64,000 nt of DNA from TWA4 sp051879195 (GCA_051879195.1 JBJELO010000275.1:13306-77305); one strand, 5' to 3'; counted from the stretch's first letter, positions 8,427 to 17,293 are shown. The notes: generated by a model from the letters alone, not told the origin. Numbers and translations: made by a program.

Positions 8427-8697
8427 GGGTCACTCTGGCGTCAATATCCAGACGCGCCGCCCGGCATTCTTGGGGATACTGCCTTCCGGCACGAAAGACT
8501 GCCCGCACCATCAGACTGGACCCCACCGGCAGTATCTGCCGGACCATTCCTTCCGGAAAAACAAAATGGGTGCCATGGGAGTACAGAGCCAACTCATATT
8601 CGCTCTCATGGGGCGCTGCTTTCAGACGCTCATCCTTGCGGCGGATATATTTACAAAAGCCCTTCTTTTCATAAGGTTTGCTTTGAACGGCAATCAC
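8427..8697 (-). pseudogene. C-terminal remnant of a BAAT_C-type alpha/beta hydrolase
   Basis: The frame carries YELALYSHGTHFVFPEGMV, LPVGSSLMVRAVFRAGRQYP and CRAARLDIDARVT, which I read as the C-terminal end of an acyl-CoA thioester hydrolase/BAAT C-terminal domain protein (the GTHF His would be catalytic). It stops making sense at about 8427, where methyltransferase sequence begins in another frame. Upstream, the frame is open to 8763 but the N-terminal hydrolase core, including the nucleophile elbow, is absent. A separate 13-codon reading frame starts at 8735 behind AGAAGGG, probably the original entry point of the first operon gene. Identification rests on pattern memory. Confidence 0.55.
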
Positions 8698-8796
8698 ATG
8701 ATATCCGGTGGTTTTAAAAACTCTTCCTGATTCATCAGTGCCGTCCCTTCTGATTAGAAGTAACTAACTTATATTTAAAGAAAGAAGCGCCGACTT

Positions 8797-8814
8797 TTAG
8801 TTAGCGCTCACTAA
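8797..8814. promoter_or_regulatory. 18-bp palindromic operator
   Basis: TTAGTTAGCGCTCACTAA is a palindrome centred on AGCGCT with a single mismatched pair. It covers the predicted transcription start of the leftward promoter. Size and symmetry fit a TetR-family repressor operator, but no TetR gene is seen in the window, so the regulator is lost or elsewhere. Confidence 0.65.
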
Positions 8815-8823
8815 TTCGTAATT

Positions 8824-8852
8824 ATAATAACACCGTTATGCTTTGTTGTCAA
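8824..8852 (-). promoter_or_regulatory. Sigma-A promoter of the leftward accessory operon
   Basis: On the minus strand TTGACA (8852-8847), a 17-bp spacer and TATTAT (8829-8824) form a near-consensus promoter; TATAAT three bases on is an alternative -10. It precedes all leftward genes from 8.76 kb to the window start. The DNA from 8830 to 9020 is AT-rich and holds no gene I can support. Confidence 0.75.
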
Positions 8853-9023
8853 TCTATACAGAATAATTTAAAAAATGTTCAGCCCGGCAAAGATTTTATA
8901 CATAACTGAAAAATAATTTTCAGAGACTAAATCGCAATTCACTGCTAATTACTGAGATAAAAAGCCATCAGGCAGAGAATCACTCTCTGTTTTCAGGCAA
9001 GAAGGGAAAGAGCCGAATCAGCA

Positions 9024-9179
9024 TCACTGCGTAAAGCAAATGATCAGTCTTTCATGGTCAGTCAAAAGCAACTGACTTTTTCCGCCAATAATGTGGCGAA
9101 GCATAAAAAATGTATATCTGTCATTCTCCAGTATCTTAAAATCTCGTTCATCCACAAAGCTGTCCATAGATACCTCCAT
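9024..9179 (-). CDS. Small hypothetical protein (51 residues)
   Basis: An open frame starts at the ATG at 9179 with GGAGG seven bases upstream and ends in a TGA at 9024. The product is acidic, with MEVSMDSFVDERDFKILEND at the start and an hydrophobic second half. No family recognised. It follows the metallophosphoesterase stop by about 50 bases, so it may be a third gene of that operon. The ribosome site is the main support. Confidence 0.4.
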   Translation of the reverse strand: MEVSMDSFVDERDFKILENDRYTFFMLRHIIGGKSQLLLTDHERLIICFTQ

Positions 9180-9231
9180 ATCCGTACCTCCATTTATGTA
9201 TTCTCCAAACCACATCTCCTCAACCGGCTTT

Positions 9232-9987
9232 CTATACGATTCTGATAATCTGCTCATACAGCATGAAATAATTTCCCGGAATCTTCCGGTTGTCATGATA
9301 ATGGCCGTGGAACCACGCATGGAAACGCAGTCCTTTTTTCAGAAGCTCATCAAAATACAGGGTAAGCCGGTCCGGTTTGAATGACTCCGGCGATATCATG
9401 TCTACGATATTCTGCGGGGCACAGTGGCTGACCACAAAATCCACATCGAAACCAACATCTTCCAGAGAATCAATCCCCTGCTGCATTTCCTCTTCCGTTG
9501 GTAATTCCATGTCCCACCAGGATATGTCCTTTATCCGAAACATCTTCCCCCACTTGCTCCAGCGTTTGATTTCAGCCGTTTCATCCGCATTGAGAATCCC
9601 ATCCTGGATATCATGACTGCCGGCGCCGCCGAATGCAAAGAACGTATACCCCTGCAGTTTAAAAACCTCACCCCGCATCAGATGAAGCACATGGGGCCGG
9701 ATCTCATGCACCTGACCGCCGCAGAACATTTTGACCGGATACCGGTACAACCGGGTGAAATTCTCATGATTTCCGTCCACAAAAAGGGTTGTAAACGGCT
9801 TCTGTTCCAGCCAGTCCAGCCAGTAATTCTCTTTACGGATTTCTTTTGTATTTTCCTGATACCAGACACCACCGAAATCGCCGCAGATGATCACGTAATC
9901 TTCCCGTGTCATCTCCCGCTGTTCCGGGAAAATGGATGTCGAAAATCTATGAAAGTCGCTGTGTGTATCTCCGGTAATAAAAATCAT
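9232..9987 (-). CDS. Calcineurin-like metallophosphoesterase
   Basis: A 251-residue metallophosphoesterase with the five family blocks: GDTHSDFH near the N-terminus, GDFGG, GNHEN, VSHCAPQ and the C-terminal HGHYHD. These residues bind a di-metal centre that hydrolyses phosphoesters; the natural substrate is unknown. Short cytoplasmic members like this one are often accessory genes in Clostridia. Its ATG overlaps the stop of the 422-residue upstream gene by four bases (ATGA), so the two are co-translated. Confidence 0.85.
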   Translation of the reverse strand: MIFITGDTHSDFHRFSTSIFPEQREMTREDYVIICGDFGGVWYQENTKEIRKENYWLDWLEQKPFTTLFVDGNHENFTRLYRYPVKMFCGGQVHEIRPHVLHLMRGEVFKLQGYTFFAFGGAGSHDIQDGILNADETAEIKRWSKWGKMFRIKDISWWDMELPTEEEMQQGIDSLEDVGFDVDFVVSHCAPQNIVDMISPESFKPDRLTLYFDELLKKGLRFHAWFHGHYHDNRKIPGNYFMLYEQIIRIV

Positions 9988-11252
9988 GTGAAGTGCCCTC
10001 TTTCTTTCCAGTAAAAATATTCATTTTTCAGGTCAGTGACCTGCTGCTCCTCTTCGATGATTCGTTCGGCCAGGATGTCCGTGATCCGAAAAGGATCTAT
10101 ACAGTGATAAAACTTCTGCTTTTTTCCGGGAATGATTTCCGCAAACTTTCCGATTTGAATCAAATTCCGGTCGATGTCATTTTTGCCCTCATTTTTAAGC
10201 CATTGTAATTCACTGGAATTCTGAACCAGAAAATTTCCCCACAGAAAGCCGATATCCATTAATATCAGTTCCATTTTTATGGATAGACGTTTTTTTGTAC
10301 GAAAAATGAAATTCTGCTTCAGCGGGTTTGCATCTAAAAACCATTTCCATATAACTGTTAAGCATTCCGGATCTCCTGAGTAATACAGTTTTTTTACGGA
10401 GCTGCCTGATGTTTCTTCTATATAATTCAGCAAATATTTCGGGCGGCCTTCCAGATTGAGATGGAACCACCGTTCATACTCCATACATTCTTCAGAATTC
10501 CACTCAGCATTGTCCTTTTTCATTACTTTGATTATTTTGCATATGGGCAAGGTCTGATAAAAAAACGGTTTTTTGCGGAATTCAGGTTTCTTCTTTTTAT
10601 GATTTCCTTTGCGGGGGTTATAATATGCCTCTTCAAAAACTGTTTCAGCAGTCATTCCTTCACCGGTATTGATTTCAAAATAAATCAGTTCTTCTGCCGG
10701 ATTCAGAATCATACCATTTTCTTTCTTTGTATATTCACAATAGGGCTTTCCAATAATACAGGGGTTACCCATATATGAAAATTCTCCCTGCCAGAAATTT
10801 TTTTTCGTCATATTGTGCAGAAGCGCCAACCGATCTGAATCTATTCGTTCATTGATTTCAGCATATGTAACATCAAAAAATTTGGATGTTTCTATAAAAA
10901 ATGACTTCACTTTTCTTCTGGATTCATTTTGATGATAGAATTTTTCATTTATCCATATGGCTATTTTATGTGGTCTGTGGGCATATCTATAGTATGGTTC
11001 TTTTTTACGCCAATCGGTAATCAGTACATATTTAACAGGAAATGTCCCATACCATACGATATCACGATTTTTATGCAGTAAATCCAGAAAATGCTCTTCT
11101 CCTTTTTCTGACAATACATATTCCGGCGGTTCAATCAAACCATATCTCACAGGTAATGCAGAAGGAAAAGTATCTCTGATCAAATCCAGAAATCCTTTAT
11201 AAAAATGATTCAAATCCTTTTTGGCATCTATATAAAAACACAGTTCCACCAT
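9984..11252 (-). CDS. Hypothetical 422-residue protein
   Basis: I recognise no family. The protein is soluble-looking, rich in aromatic and charged residues (Tyr, Trp, Lys, Glu), without signal peptide or membrane helix. Landmarks are VELCFYIDAKKDLNHFY at the start, ILNPAEELIYFEINTGEG centrally and FYHCIDPFRITDILAERI near the end. The coding DNA is AT-rich compared with the region to the left. The start has AGGGGGG upstream and a TATAAT about 60 bases further. Four-base overlap with the metallophosphoesterase suggests a functional pair. The first 70 residues loosely recall some polymorphic-toxin immunity proteins, but I do not claim this. Confidence 0.75.
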   Translation of the reverse strand: MVELCFYIDAKKDLNHFYKGFLDLIRDTFPSALPVRYGLIEPPEYVLSEKGEEHFLDLLHKNRDIVWYGTFPVKYVLITDWRKKEPYYRYAHRPHKIAIWINEKFYHQNESRRKVKSFFIETSKFFDVTYAEINERIDSDRLALLHNMTKKNFWQGEFSYMGNPCIIGKPYCEYTKKENGMILNPAEELIYFEINTGEGMTAETVFEEAYYNPRKGNHKKKKPEFRKKPFFYQTLPICKIIKVMKKDNAEWNSEECMEYERWFHLNLEGRPKYLLNYIEETSGSSVKKLYYSGDPECLTVIWKWFLDANPLKQNFIFRTKKRLSIKMELILMDIGFLWGNFLVQNSSELQWLKNEGKNDIDRNLIQIGKFAEIIPGKKQKFYHCIDPFRITDILAERIIEEEQQVTDLKNEYFYWKERGHFT

Positions 11253-11422
11253 AAAAATCCCCCCTCCCTGCTGCTATCAGAAATCTGTTCCCATTATATT
11301 TTGCTGTATTCTGTTGTGGAACATTTTCACTTATGATAAGATTATAACAAAAGAAACCAATGAAGTGAAGCCGGATTTATATTGACGGACCGGTAAAACA
11401 CATAAGAAAAGGATGGAACACG

Positions 11423-12625
11423 ATGATGACTGCACTGGCAGCGAAAAAGAAAAGAATTTTTGATATTATTCAGATCGGCAATGATGATGACTGGCCCAGC
11501 AGGATGTTTGATGCGGTCTGTATTGCCATGATTCTCTGCAATCTTTTTATTGCGATTTTTGAGACATTTGACAGTTCACAGCCCTATCTGAAGGTACTGG
11601 AGATGCTGGAACTGATTACGGTGATCGGTTTTACCGTTGAGTATATTCTGCGGATATGGACGGCAGAATATCTGTACCCGTCACTGAGCCGTGGAAAGGC
11701 TGTATATCGGTATATTACTTCTTTTAACGGTATTGTGGACCTGCTTTCCTGTGCGCCTTACTATCTGCCGGTATTTTTCCCTGCCGGCGTGGTAGCCTTC
11801 CGTATGTTCCGCATTATACGGATTCTCAGGCTGTTCCGCATCAATGCCTATTACGACGCTCTGAATGTAATCAGCGACGTCATCAAGGGAAAAAAGGATC
11901 AGCTGCTTTCCTCCATATTTATCATCTTTATTCTGATGATTGCCTCTTCTCTCTGCATGTACAGTCTGGAACATGAGGTACAGCCCGATGTTTTTCAGAA
12001 TGCATTTTCCGGCTTCTGGTGGGCGGTCTCCACACTGCTGACTGTGGGATACGGTGATATTTATCCCATTACCATACCGGGGCGTATTTTTGGTATTGCC
12101 ATAACATTTCTCGGTGTAGGTATGGTGGCGATTCCCACCGGTATTCTTTCCGCAGGTTTCGTGGAACAGTACACCCGTCTGAAAAGCATGAATGATTATT
12201 CCATGGAAGCAGATATTCGTTTTGTGAGTCTGGATATAGAAAACAATCATCCCTGGATTGATAAAAGGGTCATGGATCTGCCGCTGCCGCCCGGATTGAT
12301 TCTGGCAGTGATTCAGCGGAAAGGTGATGTGGTGGTTCCCAGAGGCAGTACACTGATCAGAGAAGGTGATCAGATCGTGCTGGGTGCGGAAGGATATCAT
12401 GATCATGTAGGAATCACACTGAAAGAACTTGTTCTCAGGGAGCGCCATCCATGGACCGGATGTATGATCAAGCAGCTTGATATTTCCCGTCAGACACTGA
12501 TCGTTATGGTAAGGCGAAACGGAAAAGTACTGATACCCAACGGCTCCCTGAAGCTGCAGGCAGGCGACCTGGTTGTACTGTATTCAAGGAAAAATATCGC
12601 GGATGCACAGAATGTGGAAGTGTAG
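11423..12625 (+). CDS. Voltage-gated K+ channel with C-terminal TrkA-C domains
   Basis: A 400-residue six-helix channel. S1-S6 span about residues 28-250; the S4 sensor reads FRMFRIIRILRLFR (126-139) with Arg every third residue, and the selectivity filter TVGYGD is at 207-212. After S6 come two TrkA-C-like (RCK_C) lobes at about 265-330 and 335-400, each with a V-PRGS/IPNGS and D-x-V-LG/LY pattern, as in regulators that bind small ligands. It moves K+ across the membrane. AAGGATGG precedes the start. Monocistronic, followed by a hairpin terminator. Confidence 0.9.
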   Translation: MMTALAAKKKRIFDIIQIGNDDDWPSRMFDAVCIAMILCNLFIAIFETFDSSQPYLKVLEMLELITVIGFTVEYILRIWTAEYLYPSLSRGKAVYRYITSFNGIVDLLSCAPYYLPVFFPAGVVAFRMFRIIRILRLFRINAYYDALNVISDVIKGKKDQLLSSIFIIFILMIASSLCMYSLEHEVQPDVFQNAFSGFWWAVSTLLTVGYGDIYPITIPGRIFGIAITFLGVGMVAIPTGILSAGFVEQYTRLKSMNDYSMEADIRFVSLDIENNHPWIDKRVMDLPLPPGLILAVIQRKGDVVVPRGSTLIREGDQIVLGAEGYHDHVGITLKELVLRERHPWTGCMIKQLDISRQTLIVMVRRNGKVLIPNGSLKLQAGDLVVLYSRKNIADAQNVEV

Positions 12626-12637
12626 AAAAAAAGATGT

Positions 12638-12672
12638 GCTGCCCCTGTCTTGTTGGAAAGGAGCAGCTTTTT
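12638..12672 (+). terminator. Intrinsic terminator after the K+ channel
   Basis: GCTGCCCCT pairs imperfectly with AGGAGCAGC, followed by TTTTT and then CATTT. It lies 12 bases after the channel stop. The opposing nucleotidyltransferase-like gene ends at 12680. Confidence 0.6.
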
Positions 12673-12679
12673 CATTTAT

Positions 12680-12958
12680 CTACAGCAAAATCCCATAATC
12701 CCTGATCTCATCCAGGATCTCCCCATCCAGAGAATCTGTTTTCAGTATGATTTCCATGTCAATATACGGCCAGAGAATTCTGCTCTGCTTCTGCAGTTCC
12801 TTCAGATCAATAGCTCCGTCTGCGGCCAGTTCCATCCGCAGCTCATATTCCGATTCGTGCAGTACCTTTGAGCTGAGCAGGATCACCTGATCGGCTCCCA
12901 TGGAACGAAAGACACTGCCTATTTCCTGATATAATTCTGTAATGTCGCGATTATGCAT
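12680..12958 (-). CDS. Degenerate nucleotidyltransferase-fold protein
   Basis: A protein of about 92 residues resembling MNT-type minimal nucleotidyltransferases: GADQVILLSSK takes the place of the usual VILFGSRARG, and the tail IDMEIILKTDSLDGEILDEI matches the family C-terminus. The GS and DxD catalytic residues appear to be replaced, so it should be inactive as a transferase. I choose the ATG at 12958 because GAGG lies eight bases upstream; the frame is open ten codons further. No HEPN partner gene is adjacent, so a toxin-antitoxin role has no support. Confidence 0.6.
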   Translation of the reverse strand: MHNRDITELYQEIGSVFRSMGADQVILLSSKVLHESEYELRMELAADGAIDLKELQKQSRILWPYIDMEIILKTDSLDGEILDEIRDYGILL

Positions 12959-13068
12959 ATCTTCAACCTCAATTTTCATTTTATACAATCTGTTTCTTTA
13001 ACAATGTTTTTGTGCTGCCGGGCTTTTGTGGTCATTCCCTGTCAATTTTCTATCTCGCTGTATGTTCG

Positions 13069-13557
13069 TTATTTCGACAATACGCGGCTGCGTTCCAGCG
13101 TCAGCAGCAGGATATTGCCCAGTACGCCGACTGCCAGTACTTCGCCGGCTCCTACGGTGAGCATCATAAACGGCACCAGATCCTTTGCTCCGTATGCGAA
13201 TTTCAGTACCCAGGGGATGATCAGGGCGTTGGACAGGATGGGAGGTACACAGACCAGAAATTTGTGTTTCCGCAGCATTCTGGAAAGAACTGCGCCGATC
13301 AGTGTGGCGAGAGTCCCGAATACCACATCGGGAAGCGGTGAACCCATCAGCAAGTTCGCGATGAGACATCCCAGCGTAAGCCCCGGTACAGATGCAGGTG
13401 TAAAATACGGCAGAACCGTCAGCGCCTCAGATATCCGGAACTGAATCGGACCATAGGAAATCGGTGCGAAAAAAAGGGTCAGTGTTATATAAATCGCTGC
13501 AATCAAAGCAGCCTGAACCATGGTAATTACATGGTTATCATCAAATGTGGTTTTCAT
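13069..13557 (-). CDS. queT: QueT-family queuosine precursor transporter
   Basis: A 162-residue membrane protein with about five hydrophobic segments. The family signature FAPISYGPIQFRISEALTVL lies near residue 35, followed by SVPGLTLGCLIANLL. QueT is the predicted membrane component of an energy-coupling-factor transporter for queuine or its precursors. The start at 13557 has GGAGGAG upstream. I looked for a preQ1 riboswitch in the 13558-13740 leader and saw none. No queuosine biosynthesis gene is near, so it fits salvage. Confidence 0.85.
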   Translation of the reverse strand: MKTTFDDNHVITMVQAALIAAIYITLTLFFAPISYGPIQFRISEALTVLPYFTPASVPGLTLGCLIANLLMGSPLPDVVFGTLATLIGAVLSRMLRKHKFLVCVPPILSNALIIPWVLKFAYGAKDLVPFMMLTVGAGEVLAVGVLGNILLLTLERSRVLSK

Positions 13558-13780
13558 GGTAAAACTCCTCCATCTTTACTTAACATGCGGCATATATTTA
13601 AAGCAGCTTCTGTTCAGTATGATTTTACACGAACAACGCGATCTTTACAACATCAGAATCACTGCTGCAACCCGGATTGCATAACATCACAAAATTCCAT
13701 GTTTTCAAACGATAAGGCTATTTTATTTTGAGGATTCATCTGTTAAAATGACTGCAAATTGTATTAGAAGGAGAACTTGT

Positions 13781-15973
13781 ATGGCAATTGTATACAATGA
13801 AAAGTATCAGACAATCTCTCTGCATACAGCAAATTCCACATATCATATGCATATCGGTCGTCTGAACTATTTATTCCATTATTATTATGGGGATCCCATG
13901 CCCGATCCCGATCTTTCCTGGCTGATTAAAGAATATGACCGGGGATTTTCCGGCAATCCTTATGAAGCGCTTCATACACGTAAGTTTTCGCTGGATGCAA
14001 GACCACAGGAATTCCCGGCCCTGCAGCAGGGCGATTTCCGTACACCGGCGATTGAGTTGACAAATGGAGACGGAAGCTACGTTTTTGACGGACGGGTTAA
14101 AGATTTCCGTATATATAAAGGCAAATATGAGCTGGAAACACTTCCTGCTGTTTTTGCGACGGAACAGGATACCGTGGACACACTGGAAGTGATTCTGGAA
14201 GATTCCTGTTCAGGAGTGCAGGTGATTTTACTGTACAGTGTATTTGAAGAGGCAGATATGATCACACGGGCAGTCAAGGTGAAAAATACGGGAGAACAGC
14301 CGATACACCTCCATAAGATCATGTCCGTTTGTCTGGATTTTCTGAATGGATCGCAGATGGATCTGCTCCATCTTCCCGGACGGTACGGGCAGGAACGGCA
14401 GGTGGAACGCGAGCCCATGAGCCATCATATCCATACAATCGGAAGTGTAAGAGGTTCTTCCAGCCATCAGCAGAATCCATTTGTTGTGCTGTGTGATCAC
14501 GAAACCTCCGAGGATTTCGGCCGATGCTATGCCTGCTCTCTGGTATACAGCGGCAATTTTCTTGCGGAAGCAGAGCTGGATCAGTATGACCAGCTGCGTC
14601 TGACCATGGGAATCAATCCGAAAAATTTTGATTATATCATCAATTCCGGCGAATGTTTTGAGGCTCCGGAGGTGGTGATGACCTATACCAATAAAGGTCT
14701 GACCGGTATGTCTCACCGCTTCCATGATTTTTACCGGAATAATCTGTGCCGCAGTAAATTTGTCTCACAGGTAGAGCGTCCTGTACTGATCAACAGCTGG
14801 GAAGCAGCTTTCTTTGAATTTGATGATGAGAAGCTGATCGAAATTGCAAAATCAGCAAAAGAAATGGGTGTTGATCTGCTGGTGATGGACGACGGCTGGT
14901 TTGGTAAGCGTGATGATGACAACAGTGGTCTGGGCGACTGGTATGTGAACGAAAATAAAATCAAATGCGGTCTGAACGCGCTGGTAGAGCAGGTTAAGGC
15001 ATTGGGAATGAAATTCGGCATCTGGTTTGAACCGGAGATGATTTCCGAAGACAGCGACCTGTATCGTGCTCATCCCGACTGGGTTATGCAGATACCGGGA
15101 AGACCTGCAGTCAGAAGCAGAAATCAGCTGGCGCTGGATATGGGCCGCCGTGAGGTGCAGGATTATCTGATCCGGTCGGTTAATGCGATTCTGGATTCTG
15201 CGGACATTTATTATGTCAAATGGGATATCAACCGTTCCATTACGGATATCTGGTCCAATGCACTGCCTCCGGAGAGACAGGGTGAGGTATATCACCGCTA
15301 TATTCTCGGTGTGTACCGGGTGATGGACGAAATCATACTGACCCATCCCGACATTCTTTTTGAAGGCTGCAGCGGCGGAGGCGGACGTTTTGACCCGGCC
15401 ATGCTGTATTATCAGGCACAGTACTGGGTCAGCGACAATAACAACCCCATTGACCGCCTGAAGCTGCATTACGGAACCTCTTTTGTATACCCTCCCTGCA
15501 CGATGGGAGCACATATTTCGGACAGCGGACGTTTTGTACCCCTGGAAACGAAAGCAGTTGTGGCCATGGGTGGTACATTTGGTTATGAGCTGGATGCGAC
15601 CCATCTATCAGCGGAAGAAAAGGAACGCTGCAGGAAACAGAGTGAACTGTTCCGGAAATATTATCCGGTCATCATGAAGGGGGATTACTACCGTCTCAGC
15701 AATCCGTTCCTTCCCGGAAATCTGACGGCATGGCAGAATGTCAGCAAAGATAAAAAGACATCCCTTCTCAGTGTCGTTGTAACCAGCCTGACATGCAATG
15801 GCCCTCAGGAATACGTTAAAGCCAAAGGCCTGCAGCCTGATATGATGTATCATATTAACGGAAGCGAACGGCTTTATTCCGGCGCGGTGCTGATGAATGC
15901 AGGGATTCCCATTGAGCGGGAAGTGCCGGAATATACCGCTTTTCAGTTCTATCTGGAAGCCGAAACATTTTGA
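13781..15973 (+). CDS. Alpha-galactosidase (GH36)
   Basis: A 730-residue GH36 alpha-galactosidase that releases alpha-linked galactose from raffinose-family sugars or galactomannan. The N-terminal beta-sandwich (about 1-330) is followed by the TIM barrel. The nucleophile Asp sits in YYVKWDINRS (about residue 482) and the acid/base Asp in YWVSDNNN (about 552); LLVMDDGWFGKRDDD is the barrel entry motif. No signal peptide, so cytoplasmic. I start at 13781, where AGAAGGAG precedes the ATG; the frame is open 11 codons further. A Gfo/Idh/MocA oxidoreductase follows after 55 bases, probably in the same operon. No sugar transporter is adjacent. Confidence 0.92.
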   Translation: MAIVYNEKYQTISLHTANSTYHMHIGRLNYLFHYYYGDPMPDPDLSWLIKEYDRGFSGNPYEALHTRKFSLDARPQEFPALQQGDFRTPAIELTNGDGSYVFDGRVKDFRIYKGKYELETLPAVFATEQDTVDTLEVILEDSCSGVQVILLYSVFEEADMITRAVKVKNTGEQPIHLHKIMSVCLDFLNGSQMDLLHLPGRYGQERQVEREPMSHHIHTIGSVRGSSSHQQNPFVVLCDHETSEDFGRCYACSLVYSGNFLAEAELDQYDQLRLTMGINPKNFDYIINSGECFEAPEVVMTYTNKGLTGMSHRFHDFYRNNLCRSKFVSQVERPVLINSWEAAFFEFDDEKLIEIAKSAKEMGVDLLVMDDGWFGKRDDDNSGLGDWYVNENKIKCGLNALVEQVKALGMKFGIWFEPEMISEDSDLYRAHPDWVMQIPGRPAVRSRNQLALDMGRREVQDYLIRSVNAILDSADIYYVKWDINRSITDIWSNALPPERQGEVYHRYILGVYRVMDEIILTHPDILFEGCSGGGGRFDPAMLYYQAQYWVSDNNNPIDRLKLHYGTSFVYPPCTMGAHISDSGRFVPLETKAVVAMGGTFGYELDATHLSAEEKERCRKQSELFRKYYPVIMKGDYYRLSNPFLPGNLTAWQNVSKDKKTSLLSVVVTSLTCNGPQEYVKAKGLQPDMMYHINGSERLYSGAVLMNAGIPIEREVPEYTAFQFYLEAETF

Positions 15974-16028
15974 CAAAATGCCTCTTACCTGTTATGTTGT
16001 ATTCAGGTGAAAAAAGGGAGGTATTTTC

Positions 16029-17285
16029 ATGAAATTTATTCTGATCGGTGCCGGTTCCCGGGGAATGGTTTACAGTACCTGGGCATACCGGCATGGAATT
16101 GAAATCGCTGCCATTGCGGAGATCCGGCCGGACCGTCTGGAACATGCTGCCAGACAGCTGAATGTTCCGAAAAATCGTTGTTTTACGGATGTCCGCCAGC
16201 TTTTTGCACTGGGTAAAATTGCGGATGCAGCTATCGTTGCCACCATGGACAGGGAGCATTACGGTCACGTAATGGCAGCTCTTGACTGTGGCTACGATAT
16301 TCTGCTGGAAAAACCCATTTCACCGGATCCCCGGGAATGTATCCGGATTGAAGCAAAGGCAAATGAACTGGGCAGGAAAATCACAGTTTGTCATGTGCTC
16401 CGTTATACTGCCTTTTTCTCTGCGATCAAAGATATTCTGGATTCCGGAGAGCTGGGACGAATTGTGGCCATCAAGCATTCCGAAAATATCGGAAATTACC
16501 ATATGGCACATTCCTTTGTGCGGGGAAACTGGCGCAATGATGTTTTATCCAGCCCTATTATTATGCAGAAAAGCTGTCATGATCTGGACATTCTGCTGTG
16601 GCTGACCGGCTCCCACTGCACAAGAGTGGCCTCGTTTGGTTCACTCTCCTATTTTAAGGAATCCAATGCACCCGCAGGGTCGGCAGATCGCTGCTGTGAT
16701 TGTTCTGTGGCTGAAAGCTGCCGGTTTAATGCTTATAAAGTCTATACACCTGTTCTGGGGCAGTGGCCGGCAGATGTTGTCTGTCTGGAGCAGACAGAGG
16801 AAGCTCTTGGTCAGGCACTGCGAAACGGTCCTTACGGACGCTGCGTTTTCCGCTGCGACAATAATGTCTGTGACCACATGAGTACCATCATGGAATTTGA
16901 AAACGGTGTCACAGCCACATTCAGTCTTACAGCTCAGACCAGCGATGTCCATCGGCATATTCATATCATGTGCGAAGATGGTGAAATTCTGGCAGATGAT
17001 GAAGACAAGCAGATTGTTATAAAACGATTCGTTTCCAATCAGGCTGAATCTTTCGAGACACGGACCATCCATATCCGTACCAATAATAACAGCGGACATG
17101 GCGGCGGAGACAGCGGAATTATGGAGGATTTCAGTGCATGTCTGTCATCAGAACCCGGCACCACACAATCCCGCAGCTCCATCTCCCGCTCCGTAGAAAG
17201 TCATCTGATGGCCTGCGCCATTGAAAAATCCCGTCTGACAGGAAAGGTTGTAAATCTGAAGGAATACCGGGATTCTCTTTCATAA
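16029..17285 (+). CDS. Gfo/Idh/MocA-family oxidoreductase
   Basis: A 418-residue NAD(P)-dependent sugar or cyclitol dehydrogenase type protein. The N-terminal Rossmann fold begins FILIGAGSRGMVY; the EKP motif (LLEKPIS) carries the conserved Lys, and SPIIMQKSCHDLDIL supplies the catalytic-region His/Asp. A cysteine group, CCDCSVAESC, follows in the middle with further Cys later; such a group occurs in one subfamily and might bind metal. It follows alpha-galactosidase closely, suggesting action on a released sugar. The start has GGGAGG upstream. Substrate unknown. Confidence 0.85.
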   Translation: MKFILIGAGSRGMVYSTWAYRHGIEIAAIAEIRPDRLEHAARQLNVPKNRCFTDVRQLFALGKIADAAIVATMDREHYGHVMAALDCGYDILLEKPISPDPRECIRIEAKANELGRKITVCHVLRYTAFFSAIKDILDSGELGRIVAIKHSENIGNYHMAHSFVRGNWRNDVLSSPIIMQKSCHDLDILLWLTGSHCTRVASFGSLSYFKESNAPAGSADRCCDCSVAESCRFNAYKVYTPVLGQWPADVVCLEQTEEALGQALRNGPYGRCVFRCDNNVCDHMSTIMEFENGVTATFSLTAQTSDVHRHIHIMCEDGEILADDEDKQIVIKRFVSNQAESFETRTIHIRTNNNSGHGGGDSGIMEDFSACLSSEPGTTQSRSSISRSVESHLMACAIEKSRLTGKVVNLKEYRDSLS

Positions 17286-17293
17286 AATACTGA

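Noticed and set aside
13558..13740. preQ1 riboswitch before queT
   Set aside because: No short hairpin with an A-rich tail of the preQ1 type was recognised.
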